Under the pieces are notes generated by a model. The model had not been told where the DNA came from, did no database searches, and saw nothing but the letters and a program-made list of their open reading frames with translations. Position numbers and translations under genes: made by a program. From UBA11612 sp964475755 (GTDB lineage Bacteria > Pseudomonadota > Alphaproteobacteria > Rhodospirillales > Rhodospirillaceae): a stretch of 10,163 nucleotides of DNA. This document shows, piece after piece, positions 1 through 4,971 of this stretch; the stretch's first letter is position 1; every line of letters starts with the position of its first letter. The stretch is taken from NCBI GenBank assembly GCA_964475755.1, contig CAYYXR010000062.1, positions 1 to 10,163 on the forward strand. The letters are read 5' to 3'.

Positions 1-62
1 AATAAAATAAATAAAATAAATAAAATAAATAAAATAAATAAAATAAATAAAATAAATAAAAT
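1..62. repeat. 9-bp AT-only tandem repeat array
   Basis: About seven consecutive copies of the 9-mer AAATAAAAT, the first missing one A because the window begins inside the array. There is no G or C in this stretch, so it cannot hold a meaningful coding sequence. It may continue upstream of the window. It could be a simple-sequence tract from replication slippage, or lie near a contig or genome end; the sequence alone cannot decide. Confidence 0.9.
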
Positions 63-78
63 AATTTCAAATTCCCTC

Positions 79-166
79 ACATTTTTCTCAAATTTTTATC
101 AAATTTTTATCAAATTTTTATCAAATTTTTCTCAAATTTTTATCAAATTTTTATCAAATTTTTATC
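79..166. repeat. 11-bp tandem repeat with 44-bp higher-order period
   Basis: Eight back-to-back 11-mers. Six read AAATTTTTATC. Copies 1 (79-89) and 5 (123-133) end in CTC instead of ATC, and copy 1 also begins ACA. The order variant-normal-normal-normal is therefore present twice, a 44-bp higher-order unit (79-122 and 123-166), which suggests a duplication of a four-copy block. The array ends 15 bases before the ATG of the aquaporin-like gene, so it takes the place where that gene's promoter should lie. Confidence 0.9.
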
Positions 167-181
167 AAAATATTATATAAA

Positions 182-463
182 ATGTTGGATTTCTTCGTTG
201 AGTTAGTTGGCACATTCATTTTCCTATCTGTTATTATACAGAGTAGTTCTTTAGGTTCTATGGGTGGTCTGGCAATAGGCCTAACTCTAGCCGCTGCGAT
301 TTATTTTGGTGGAAAAGTTTCCGGAGGTCATTTTAATCCTGCTGTATCTACTATGTTCTGGATGGATAAAAAATTATCGTTGACAAAATATGTCTATTAT
401 GTTTTAGCCCAAATTTTAGGAGCTTCTTTAGCCTTTTTCTTCTATAATGCTATTAAAAAGTAA
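182..463 (+). CDS. Half-length aquaporin-like (MIP family) membrane protein
   Basis: A 93-residue protein resembling the N-terminal half of the MIP (aquaporin/glycerol facilitator) family. The first helix (about 4-21) carries the family's conserved Glu at residue 7 in an ELVGTF context. A second hydrophobic segment (about 27-43) leads into SGGHFNPAVS with the NPA box at residues 52-54, and a third helix spans about 68-89. Normal MIP proteins have about 230-280 residues, six helices and two NPA boxes. This one ends with a TAA after three helices, and no second half follows in any frame before the next gene. If functional it would have to assemble from several copies to make a pore; that is inference. 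The ATG at 182 directly follows the 11-bp repeat array. Transport of water, glycerol or another small solute cannot be chosen from this half alone. Confidence 0.75.
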   Translation: MLDFFVELVGTFIFLSVIIQSSSLGSMGGLAIGLTLAAAIYFGGKVSGGHFNPAVSTMFWMDKKLSLTKYVYYVLAQILGASLAFFFYNAIKK

Positions 464-485
464 TCGACTTTTCCCCTATATAAAA

Positions 486-493
486 AAAATTGA
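486..493 (+). promoter_or_regulatory. AAAATTGA early promoter box of the AP endonuclease gene
   Basis: An exact AAAATTGA, the early-promoter motif described for Mimivirus and relatives, starts 62 bases and ends 55 bases before the ATG at 548. Its last two bases are the first two bases of a perfect 13-bp hairpin stem. Confidence 0.75.
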
Positions 494-530
494 TATAATC
501 ATTTTGTTAAAAGATATAAATGATTATATC
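492..530 (+). terminator. Perfect 13-bp hairpin after the aquaporin-like gene
   Basis: GATATAATCATTT (492-504) pairs without mismatch to 518-530 across a 13-base loop. It lies 28 bases after the aquaporin-like stop codon, where mimivirus-type mRNA 3'-end hairpins sit. It overlaps the early promoter box of the next gene by two bases, so the same DNA may end one transcript and start the next. The 3'-end role is inferred by analogy with Mimivirus. Confidence 0.55.
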
Positions 531-547
531 TATATCTCTTTACAAGT

Positions 548-1351
548 ATGAAAATTGTTTCTTGGAATGTTGCTGGTCTTCGTGCTCGGATGAAAAATGA
601 TCAATTGATGCGTCTGCTATTTGCAACTCCTAATGGAGACTATTATCAGTATTTTGATATTGTTTGTTTACAAGAGACTAAATGTACTCCTGAACAAATT
701 ACCTTGCCATGTGAAATAGATATCAGATATCCTTATCGTTTTTGGAACAACTCAATGGGTACTACACAGCGTCGTGGGTTCAGTGGAACATGTATTTGGT
801 CTGCGATTAAACCGGTTAGACAATTAACTAATTATGATTTTGACGAGGAAGGGCGCACAGTAGCTCTAGAGTTTGAGGATTTTGTCATAGTAAATGTGTA
901 TGTTCCTAATTCTCAGAAAGTTGGAAGCAAGAGGGAGATTTTTAGGAGAGAATGGGATATTAAATTTAGGGATGCTACAGACAGTATTAAGACGACTATT
1001 AGAAAACCGGTTATTATATGTGGCGACTTAAATGTTGCTCGCACTGATAATGACATTGTAGATCCACATAGAAAGCGAAATTGCGTTCCTGGATTTTTAG
1101 ATAGTGAGCGTAGTGGTATTGAAATGCATCTAGAGTCGCTGAATATGGTAGATGTATTTCGTGAGCGTAATCCTGATACACGGGCTTCGACTTACTGGAG
1201 TAACTTTCTTAAACAACCACGTTCTGGTTCGAATGGATGGCGGATTGATTATTTCTTAGCAAGTAGAGAGATATATGATAAAATACGTGAATTACTAATA
1301 TTATCAGAAACAGAAGGTTCTGATCATTGTCCGGTTGTAATAGATATTTAA
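548..1351 (+). CDS. xth: AP endonuclease, exonuclease III/APE1 family
   Basis: A 267-residue, apparently full-length member of the ExoIII/APE1 class. These Mg-dependent enzymes cut DNA 5' to abasic sites and trim 3'-blocked ends in base excision repair. The catalytic landmarks are in order: Asn7 in SWNVAGLR, Glu43 in CLQETK, Tyr118 in NVYVPN, Asp160 and Asn162 in GDLNVA, Asp234 in WRIDYFLAS, and Asp259-His260 in GSDHCPV near the C-terminus. No N-terminal extension, signal peptide or extra domain is present. It has an early promoter box, which fits a repair function needed before or during genome replication. The virus could use it in the cytoplasmic factory or package it; the sequence does not tell. 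The ATG at 548 gives the canonical MKIVSWN start. The family call is very secure. Confidence 0.95.
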   Translation: MKIVSWNVAGLRARMKNDQLMRLLFATPNGDYYQYFDIVCLQETKCTPEQITLPCEIDIRYPYRFWNNSMGTTQRRGFSGTCIWSAIKPVRQLTNYDFDEEGRTVALEFEDFVIVNVYVPNSQKVGSKREIFRREWDIKFRDATDSIKTTIRKPVIICGDLNVARTDNDIVDPHRKRNCVPGFLDSERSGIEMHLESLNMVDVFRERNPDTRASTYWSNFLKQPRSGSNGWRIDYFLASREIYDKIRELLILSETEGSDHCPVVIDI

Positions 1352-1369
1352 TCCCGGAGAGATATTATA

Positions 1370-1385
1370 TTTAAATATATTTAAA
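1370..1385. terminator. 16-bp perfect palindrome after the AP endonuclease gene
   Basis: TTTAAATATATTTAAA reads identically on both strands and begins 18 bases after the AP endonuclease stop codon. It could fold only into a short AT stem, so its role as an mRNA 3'-end signal is weaker than for the longer hairpins in this window, and a 16-bp AT palindrome could occur by chance. Confidence 0.35.
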
Positions 1386-1412
1386 CTTAAGATAAGAATA
1401 GATATATAGGTA

Positions 1413-2219
1413 ATGGTTTTTTATTTGATAACTCTTTCCATCGGTTTATTAGTAAACACTATAAATTTTCCTTTCGATAGGGGTGCTAATATTCCAGGCT
1501 CTTATCGTGCACCTGAGCTAATAAATAGAGATTTGAATTTTTTAAATATTGTTGATAATTATACTATTACTAGTGAGCGCAATCATCTGCGTACTGTGTT
1601 AGGTGATGGTTATTTTCATGTGTGGAATACACTTGATAGAGGCATATTTCCTCTTATAATAGGTGGTGATCATACTATTTCTGCATCCACTGTATCAACA
1701 TGTAATGATTATGCAATTATGAAAAAACAACGCATGGGCGTGTTATGGTGTAGTGCATTTGCTGATTTTAACACAATAGAGACATCTCAGACTGGATTTT
1801 TACATGGAGTTACTGTTTCTATATTATGTAGACATACATTACCTATGTTATCGTTTGGTGGAGAATTGCAACCGCATCAATTTGGATTTTATGGCTTACG
1901 TGATCTAGATTCTTGTGAATTTAAGAGATTTACTGACTATAATATGTGTATATTGGAGAGTATAAATAATTTGGAAGGATGGTTGGAGAATTTTGACAAA
2001 ATTTATTTGAGTCTAAGTTTAGATGTATTAAATCCAGATGAATTTAGTTATGTAAATACACCTATACCAAACGGTTTATCTAGTGTAGAATTAAAGGAAG
2101 TATTGTATAGTATTAGAAAAAGTGAGAAACTTATTGCTATGGATATAGTTGAATTTAATCCAAATAAAGGTGAAAATACTACAATCATATCAGATTTAAT
2201 TAAGACCGTTTTGGTTTAG
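1413..2219 (+). CDS. Arginase/ureohydrolase-fold protein, probably catalytically dead
   Basis: A 268-residue protein aligning end to end with the arginase/agmatinase (ureohydrolase) family, which hydrolyses guanidino compounds such as arginine to urea with a two-manganese centre. Recognisable blocks are GGDHT (84-88), the equivalent of DAHAD at 114-118, TGFLHG (127-132), the equivalent of SFDVDGLDP at 210-218, and MDIVEFNP (243-250). In human arginase I numbering it keeps His101 (H87), Asp128 (D118), His141 (H131), Asp234 (D214) and Glu277 (E247). However, Asp124 is Ser114, His126 is Phe116 and Asp232 is Ser212. Asp124 and Asp232 bridge the two metals, so a normal bimetal site cannot form. 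The frame is intact, so this looks like a maintained non-enzymatic relative rather than a fresh pseudogene. It may bind a ligand, regulate a host ureohydrolase or be structural; none of these can be chosen. Confidence 0.85.
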   Translation: MVFYLITLSIGLLVNTINFPFDRGANIPGSYRAPELINRDLNFLNIVDNYTITSERNHLRTVLGDGYFHVWNTLDRGIFPLIIGGDHTISASTVSTCNDYAIMKKQRMGVLWCSAFADFNTIETSQTGFLHGVTVSILCRHTLPMLSFGGELQPHQFGFYGLRDLDSCEFKRFTDYNMCILESINNLEGWLENFDKIYLSLSLDVLNPDEFSYVNTPIPNGLSSVELKEVLYSIRKSEKLIAMDIVEFNPNKGENTTIISDLIKTVLV

Positions 2220-2261
2220 AATCATTATTATATTATTATAAAAACTTGCACTATTAACTTT

Positions 2262-2303
2262 TAATTATTATTAGAAATATATATAAAATTTTAATAATAA
2301 TTA
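2262..2303 (+). terminator. Perfect 12-bp hairpin between arginase-like and thioredoxin genes
   Basis: TAATTATTATTA (2262-2273) is perfectly complementary to 2292-2303 with an 18-base AT-rich loop. The stem starts 43 bases after the arginase-like stop and ends 8 bases before the thioredoxin ATG. Its position fits a 3'-end signal for the upstream mRNA. Made only of A and T, it is weaker evidence than a mixed stem. Confidence 0.45.
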
Positions 2304-2311
2304 TATTTATA

Positions 2312-2698
2312 ATGCCTGAAGTTATCAACGACATTACACTAGAAGACTTTAAAACTATGTTAAGCAAATTAGAGCCAAATAAAGTTATTATATTACGATT
2401 TACAGCAGAATGGTGTGGACCATGTAAAGGGATTGATGCTATTTGTAATAACTATTTTAATCTATGTAGTAATGATATTCAGCCTATTGTAGTAGATGTT
2501 GATGAGACAATAGATTTATATATGGTGTATAAGCGCTACAAAATGTTGAATGGTATTCCGGCGCTATTTGCATACTATGGAAATGCAAAGCAGGAACCAT
2601 GGTATGTACCCAATGATTCAGTAAATACTGGCGATAATCGTCAAGTAATGGATTTCTTTAATAGATGTAGTACACATATAAACAATCTAAAAAAATAA
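2312..2698 (+). CDS. Thioredoxin-domain protein
   Basis: A 128-residue single-domain protein. The redox motif WCGPCK occupies residues 34-39 (Cys35 and Cys38), after a beta strand VIILRFTAE. A second strand PIVVDVDE and the cis-proline block NGIPALF (Pro83) complete the thioredoxin fold. Thioredoxins reduce protein disulfides using electrons from a host or viral reductase. There is no signal peptide, so it should act in the cytosol, the viral factory or the virion. The C-terminus (about 90-128), with a PWYVPN segment and an Asn/Lys-rich end, is about 20 residues longer than a minimal thioredoxin. Possible clients include ribonucleotide reductase or virion disulfides, but no partner is in this window. 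No AAAATTGA box lies upstream, which hints at later expression. The family call is secure; the specific partner is unknown. Confidence 0.93.
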   Translation: MPEVINDITLEDFKTMLSKLEPNKVIILRFTAEWCGPCKGIDAICNNYFNLCSNDIQPIVVDVDETIDLYMVYKRYKMLNGIPALFAYYGNAKQEPWYVPNDSVNTGDNRQVMDFFNRCSTHINNLKK

Positions 2699-2725
2699 TT
2701 ATATAAATATATACGACCTTGTTTA

Positions 2726-3139
2726 ATGCCTCATGTACAGTTATTAGCATATTGTAGATATATTCAGTTGTGGACAATTCTATATATAAGTAGAATTATT
2801 AATATTTCGCCCATGTCATCATTAATAGTTACTAGTGGTTTACATCTAGTAACTTTTAACTTTAACTCTAAGAGGATTGGAATACTTTCTCTAGATATTA
2901 TTCAGATGTTACTAATAAGTTCGATATCTCGAAGACTCTATATACTAGAAAACATCTTTATTTTTTCTATATATATAAATGTTTTATTACTCATAGAAAA
3001 AGATCCAATATCTCTCTATCTTGTAGAATTGAGTGATGATGATACTACATATAAAGATGAAACTTTCTTTGCTTACATAAATAGAATATTTTCATATATG
3101 TTCTCTCAGTTCAGAACATCCTCTCACTCTCATACATAA
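2726..3139 (+). CDS. Unrecognised hydrophobic protein, possible membrane protein
   Basis: An intact 137-residue frame beginning 27 bases after the thioredoxin stop and ending in TAA. I do not recognise a family. It is rich in Ile, Leu, Ser and Tyr, with hydrophobic stretches at about 14-27, 31-46, 51-65 and 75-90. The second half is more polar, has an acidic patch near residues 101-107 and ends in a Ser/His-rich tail. Several segments are only moderately hydrophobic and carry Arg/Lys, so one to three membrane passes are possible but not certain. The length in an AT-rich region on the same strand as its neighbours, and the tight spacing, support a real gene. It could be missed as a false ORF if homologues are absent. 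Confidence 0.55.
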   Translation: MPHVQLLAYCRYIQLWTILYISRIINISPMSSLIVTSGLHLVTFNFNSKRIGILSLDIIQMLLISSISRRLYILENIFIFSIYINVLLLIEKDPISLYLVELSDDDTTYKDETFFAYINRIFSYMFSQFRTSSHSHT

Positions 3140-3151
3140 TAAAATATATAA

Positions 3152-3248
3152 AATAATGGTGTCAATATTTTATATATCTGAATATATATTATAAACCATA
3201 TTATGTAATGTATAATATATATAAAAATTAGATCATGACACCATAATT
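3152..3248. repeat. 13-bp inverted repeat enclosing a 71-bp AT-rich core
   Basis: AATAATGGTGTCA (3152-3164) and its inverted partner at 3236-3248 match at 12 of 13 positions. The enclosed 71 bases are almost entirely A and T and partly complementary to each other (TTTTATATAT-type tracts near both ends), so the whole unit could fold as one long hairpin. It starts 12 bases after the stop of the hydrophobic protein. Two readings fit: an mRNA 3'-end hairpin, or a small inverted-repeat (MITE-like) insertion. No flanking target-site duplication is evident to me. Confidence 0.65.
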
Positions 3249-3491
3249 CAAAAAGTGCAAAAATCTCTCAAAAAATATTTGCCAATTTTTTCGGAATTGG
3301 ACATTTTATTTTGTCCATTTTCAAAAATTTTGACAAATTATATAAAATTTTTTTGAAAAATGCACCTTTTTTACTTTTATTACTGAACACCTAGACAAAA
3401 GTTGAAAAAATGGTGAAAAAAAGTTGTGACCATGCCCAAAAATTGATGAAAAAAAAGGATTTAGGCAACTTTTTTGTTGTATAAATATACA
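3249..3491 (+). promoter_or_regulatory. Structured non-coding leader of the zinc-finger gene
   Basis: This 243-base non-coding stretch has several nested inverted repeats. The outer arms are AAAAAGTGCA (3250-3259) and its near-complement at 3361-3372, with a one-base bulge and further pairing of the adjacent A/T tracts. Inside, CCAATT...AATTGG (arms about 3282-3287 and 3295-3300) and GGACA...TGTCC (arms about 3299-3303 and 3312-3316) form two adjacent small hairpins. After 3373 come poly-A-rich segments with repeated AAAAGTTG words, the early box at 3439-3446, and a small CAAC-T6-GTTG stem about 15 bases before the ATG. Nothing in it looks coding. Confidence 0.55.
3439..3446 (+). promoter_or_regulatory. 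AAAATTGA early promoter box of the zinc-finger gene
   Basis: An exact AAAATTGA ends 45 bases before the ATG at 3492, the same spacing class as the boxes before the AP endonuclease and thymidine kinase genes. It marks this gene as probably early by analogy with Mimivirus. Confidence 0.7.
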
Positions 3492-4523
3492 ATGAAATAC
3501 AACGATTTATTGCTAATTGTTGCAAAGGATTATACATGTGAAGCATGTAAATACAAAACACGTAACAAAAATAATTTTCAAAAACATTTATTGACACGTA
3601 AACATGAAAATACAACAAAATACTATGAAAAGTTGCAACAGGATAATATCGAAAAATATATATGCGAATGTGGAAAGTCTTACCCATATCGTGCGTCATT
3701 ATATAATCACCGTAAAAAATGTAATAAATGTCTAGAAGTTCAAAATAATGTTGACGATATGGAATCTATTGCAAATAATGGAGAGAAATGCATTAAAGTA
3801 GAGCCTAATAGCTGTAATAATAATAATATCAAATTATCATGTCGCGATAGACGAACTGGAAAAAAAGGTATGAAGAGAACCGATAATAATATAAAACAAT
3901 TAGACACAGATAATATAGATTATCATAGTATGATAATTAGATTAATGGATCAAAATGCGGAGTTTAAAAACCTGCTTATAAAACAACAGGATCAGATAGG
4001 CGAGTTAATACCAAAAGTGGGTAATAATAATACTAACATTAAACAGCGCTTTAATGTAAACATATTTTTAAATGAACAATGTAAAGATGCTATAAATATG
4101 CATGATTTTATAAAGCAGATAGAAGTTTCTCTAGATAATCTTTTAACTACACGCGATAAAGGATTAAGTGAAGGTATATCAAATGTATTTATTGAAAATA
4201 TGAACAAACTTTCACTTTATGAGAGACCGTTGCATTGTACAGATTTAAAAAGAGAGACATTATATATTAAAGATAATAATGTTTGGGAAAAAGATGGAGA
4301 TAAATCGCGTATAAAATCTGCTCTGAGAGAGATATCATCAGCGCAATTCAGAAGCGTTAAGAAATGGATGGATGACAATCCAGATTATGAAAAAGATGAA
4401 TCAAAACAAGAAGAATTTATAAACTTGATACGAAATTGTAGCGAAAATATAGATAGCGTAGATGATAAAATAATAAAACGTTTATGTAATAATAGCTATT
4501 TAAAAGAAAAATTAGAAGAGTAA
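3492..4523 (+). CDS. C2H2 zinc-finger protein of a giant-virus family, function unknown
   Basis: A 343-residue protein starting at the ATG at 3492; the open frame reaches back to 3474, but only through TTG codons, which a eukaryotic virus would not use. The N-terminus has two zinc-finger-like units. Unit one is Cys16, Cys19, His32 and His38 (C-x2-C-x12-H-x5-H). Unit two is Cys58, Cys60, His73 and Cys77, with a shortened first knuckle. A polar, Asn-rich linker (about 85-150) follows, then a helical segment with QN/KQQDQ heptad-like character (about 150-175). A C-terminal domain from about 185 contains NVNIFLNEQCKDAIN, RPLHCTDLKRETLYIK and NVWEKDG blocks. I recall this combination as a repeatedly copied family in giant virus genomes; its role is not established to my knowledge. 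DNA binding is a reasonable inference from the fingers. An early box and a structured leader lie upstream. Confidence 0.85.
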   Translation: MKYNDLLLIVAKDYTCEACKYKTRNKNNFQKHLLTRKHENTTKYYEKLQQDNIEKYICECGKSYPYRASLYNHRKKCNKCLEVQNNVDDMESIANNGEKCIKVEPNSCNNNNIKLSCRDRRTGKKGMKRTDNNIKQLDTDNIDYHSMIIRLMDQNAEFKNLLIKQQDQIGELIPKVGNNNTNIKQRFNVNIFLNEQCKDAINMHDFIKQIEVSLDNLLTTRDKGLSEGISNVFIENMNKLSLYERPLHCTDLKRETLYIKDNNVWEKDGDKSRIKSALREISSAQFRSVKKWMDDNPDYEKDESKQEEFINLIRNCSENIDSVDDKIIKRLCNNSYLKEKLEE

Positions 4524-4540
4524 ATTATTATTTTACTCTT
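4516..4540 (+). terminator. 9-bp hairpin spanning the zinc-finger gene stop codon
   Basis: AAGAGTAAA (4516-4524) pairs perfectly with TTTACTCTT (4532-4540) around a 7-base loop. The stop codon TAA (4521-4523) lies inside the left arm. An A-rich run follows. It is a good candidate for a mimivirus-type mRNA 3'-end hairpin at the very end of the message. Confidence 0.55.
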
Positions 4541-4577
4541 TTAGAAAAAAATATATTATATATATAAATATATATAA

Positions 4578-4940
4578 ATGTCTACAGAGGAAGAACGCTT
4601 AGAGAAAGAACGCTTGAGAGCACAGGCAGAGTATCTGAAAAAACAGAACCCTAAAGGATATAGTATGATGATGGGGAGGCAGGCGGTTTTGGCTAGCAGA
4701 GTGGAACTGGAAACGGAGGCGGCGAGGACGGCAGCGGAGGAGGCGGAGGCGCGAGCGGCGGAGATGCGCGCGCCACATGCGCAGCGCGCGCCACGCGAGC
4801 CATTAATAGCTGGTAAAAAATCAAGAAAACACAGAAAGTTTAGAAAGTCAAGAAAATCAAGAAAACACAGAAAGATGAGAAAATCAAGAAAACCAAAAAA
4901 ACATAGAAAATCTAAAAAATCAAGAAAAAATATATATTAA
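4578..4940 (+). CDS. Small basic-tailed protein with GC-rich core
   Basis: A 120-residue frame with three zones. Residues 1-33 (EEERLEKERLRAQAEYLKKQ and onward) are charged and probably helical. Residues about 34-75 are Ala/Glu/Arg-rich and encoded by strikingly GC-rich DNA: 48 of the 60 bases at 4741-4800 are G or C, Ala is mostly GCG and Arg is mostly CGC, CGA or AGG. From residue 79 to the end a tail of KSRKHRK-type repeats uses AAA and AGA codons again. Such Lys/Arg/Ser tails occur on many giant-virus proteins and suggest nucleic-acid binding or virion location; that is inference. I do not recognise a catalytic domain. The second gene at 7263 has the same three-zone plan. Coding status is supported by the intact frame across a sharp composition change and by the tail repeat being in frame. 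Confidence 0.65.
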   Translation: MSTEEERLEKERLRAQAEYLKKQNPKGYSMMMGRQAVLASRVELETEAARTAAEEAEARAAEMRAPHAQRAPREPLIAGKKSRKHRKFRKSRKSRKHRKMRKSRKPKKHRKSKKSRKNIY

Positions 4941-4942
4941 AT

Positions 4943-4966
4943 AGTATTTATTAATTATTAAATATT
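4943..4966 (+). terminator. 8-bp hairpin (one G-U) after the basic-tailed gene
   Basis: AGTATTTA (4943-4950) can pair with TAAATATT (4959-4966) around an 8-base loop, with one G-U pair in RNA. It starts two bases after the stop codon and ends five bases before the GFAT ATG. It is a weak, AT-rich candidate for an mRNA 3'-end signal. Confidence 0.3.
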
Positions 4967-4971
4967 ATTTA

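Noticed and set aside
79..166. CRISPR-like array
   Set aside because: The repeats are 11 bases and directly adjacent, with no unique spacers.
3474..3491. Longer zinc-finger protein starting upstream at 3474
   Set aside because: The upstream codons are TTG, not ATG, and no eukaryotic virus would be expected to initiate there; the ATG at 3492 is the first one in frame.
3140..3491. tRNA or structured housekeeping RNA in the long gap
   Set aside because: No cloverleaf, T-arm or anticodon arrangement was seen; the stems are AT-rich inverted repeats.
3391..3699. Minus-strand frame of 102 codons over the leader and start of the zinc-finger gene
   Set aside because: It overlaps a clear plus-strand gene and an early promoter box, and its Phe/Tyr/Ile-rich translation is what poly-A-rich plus-strand DNA gives in reverse.
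3992..4207. Minus-strand 71-codon frame inside the zinc-finger gene
   Set aside because: It lies wholly within a recognised gene and has no family features.
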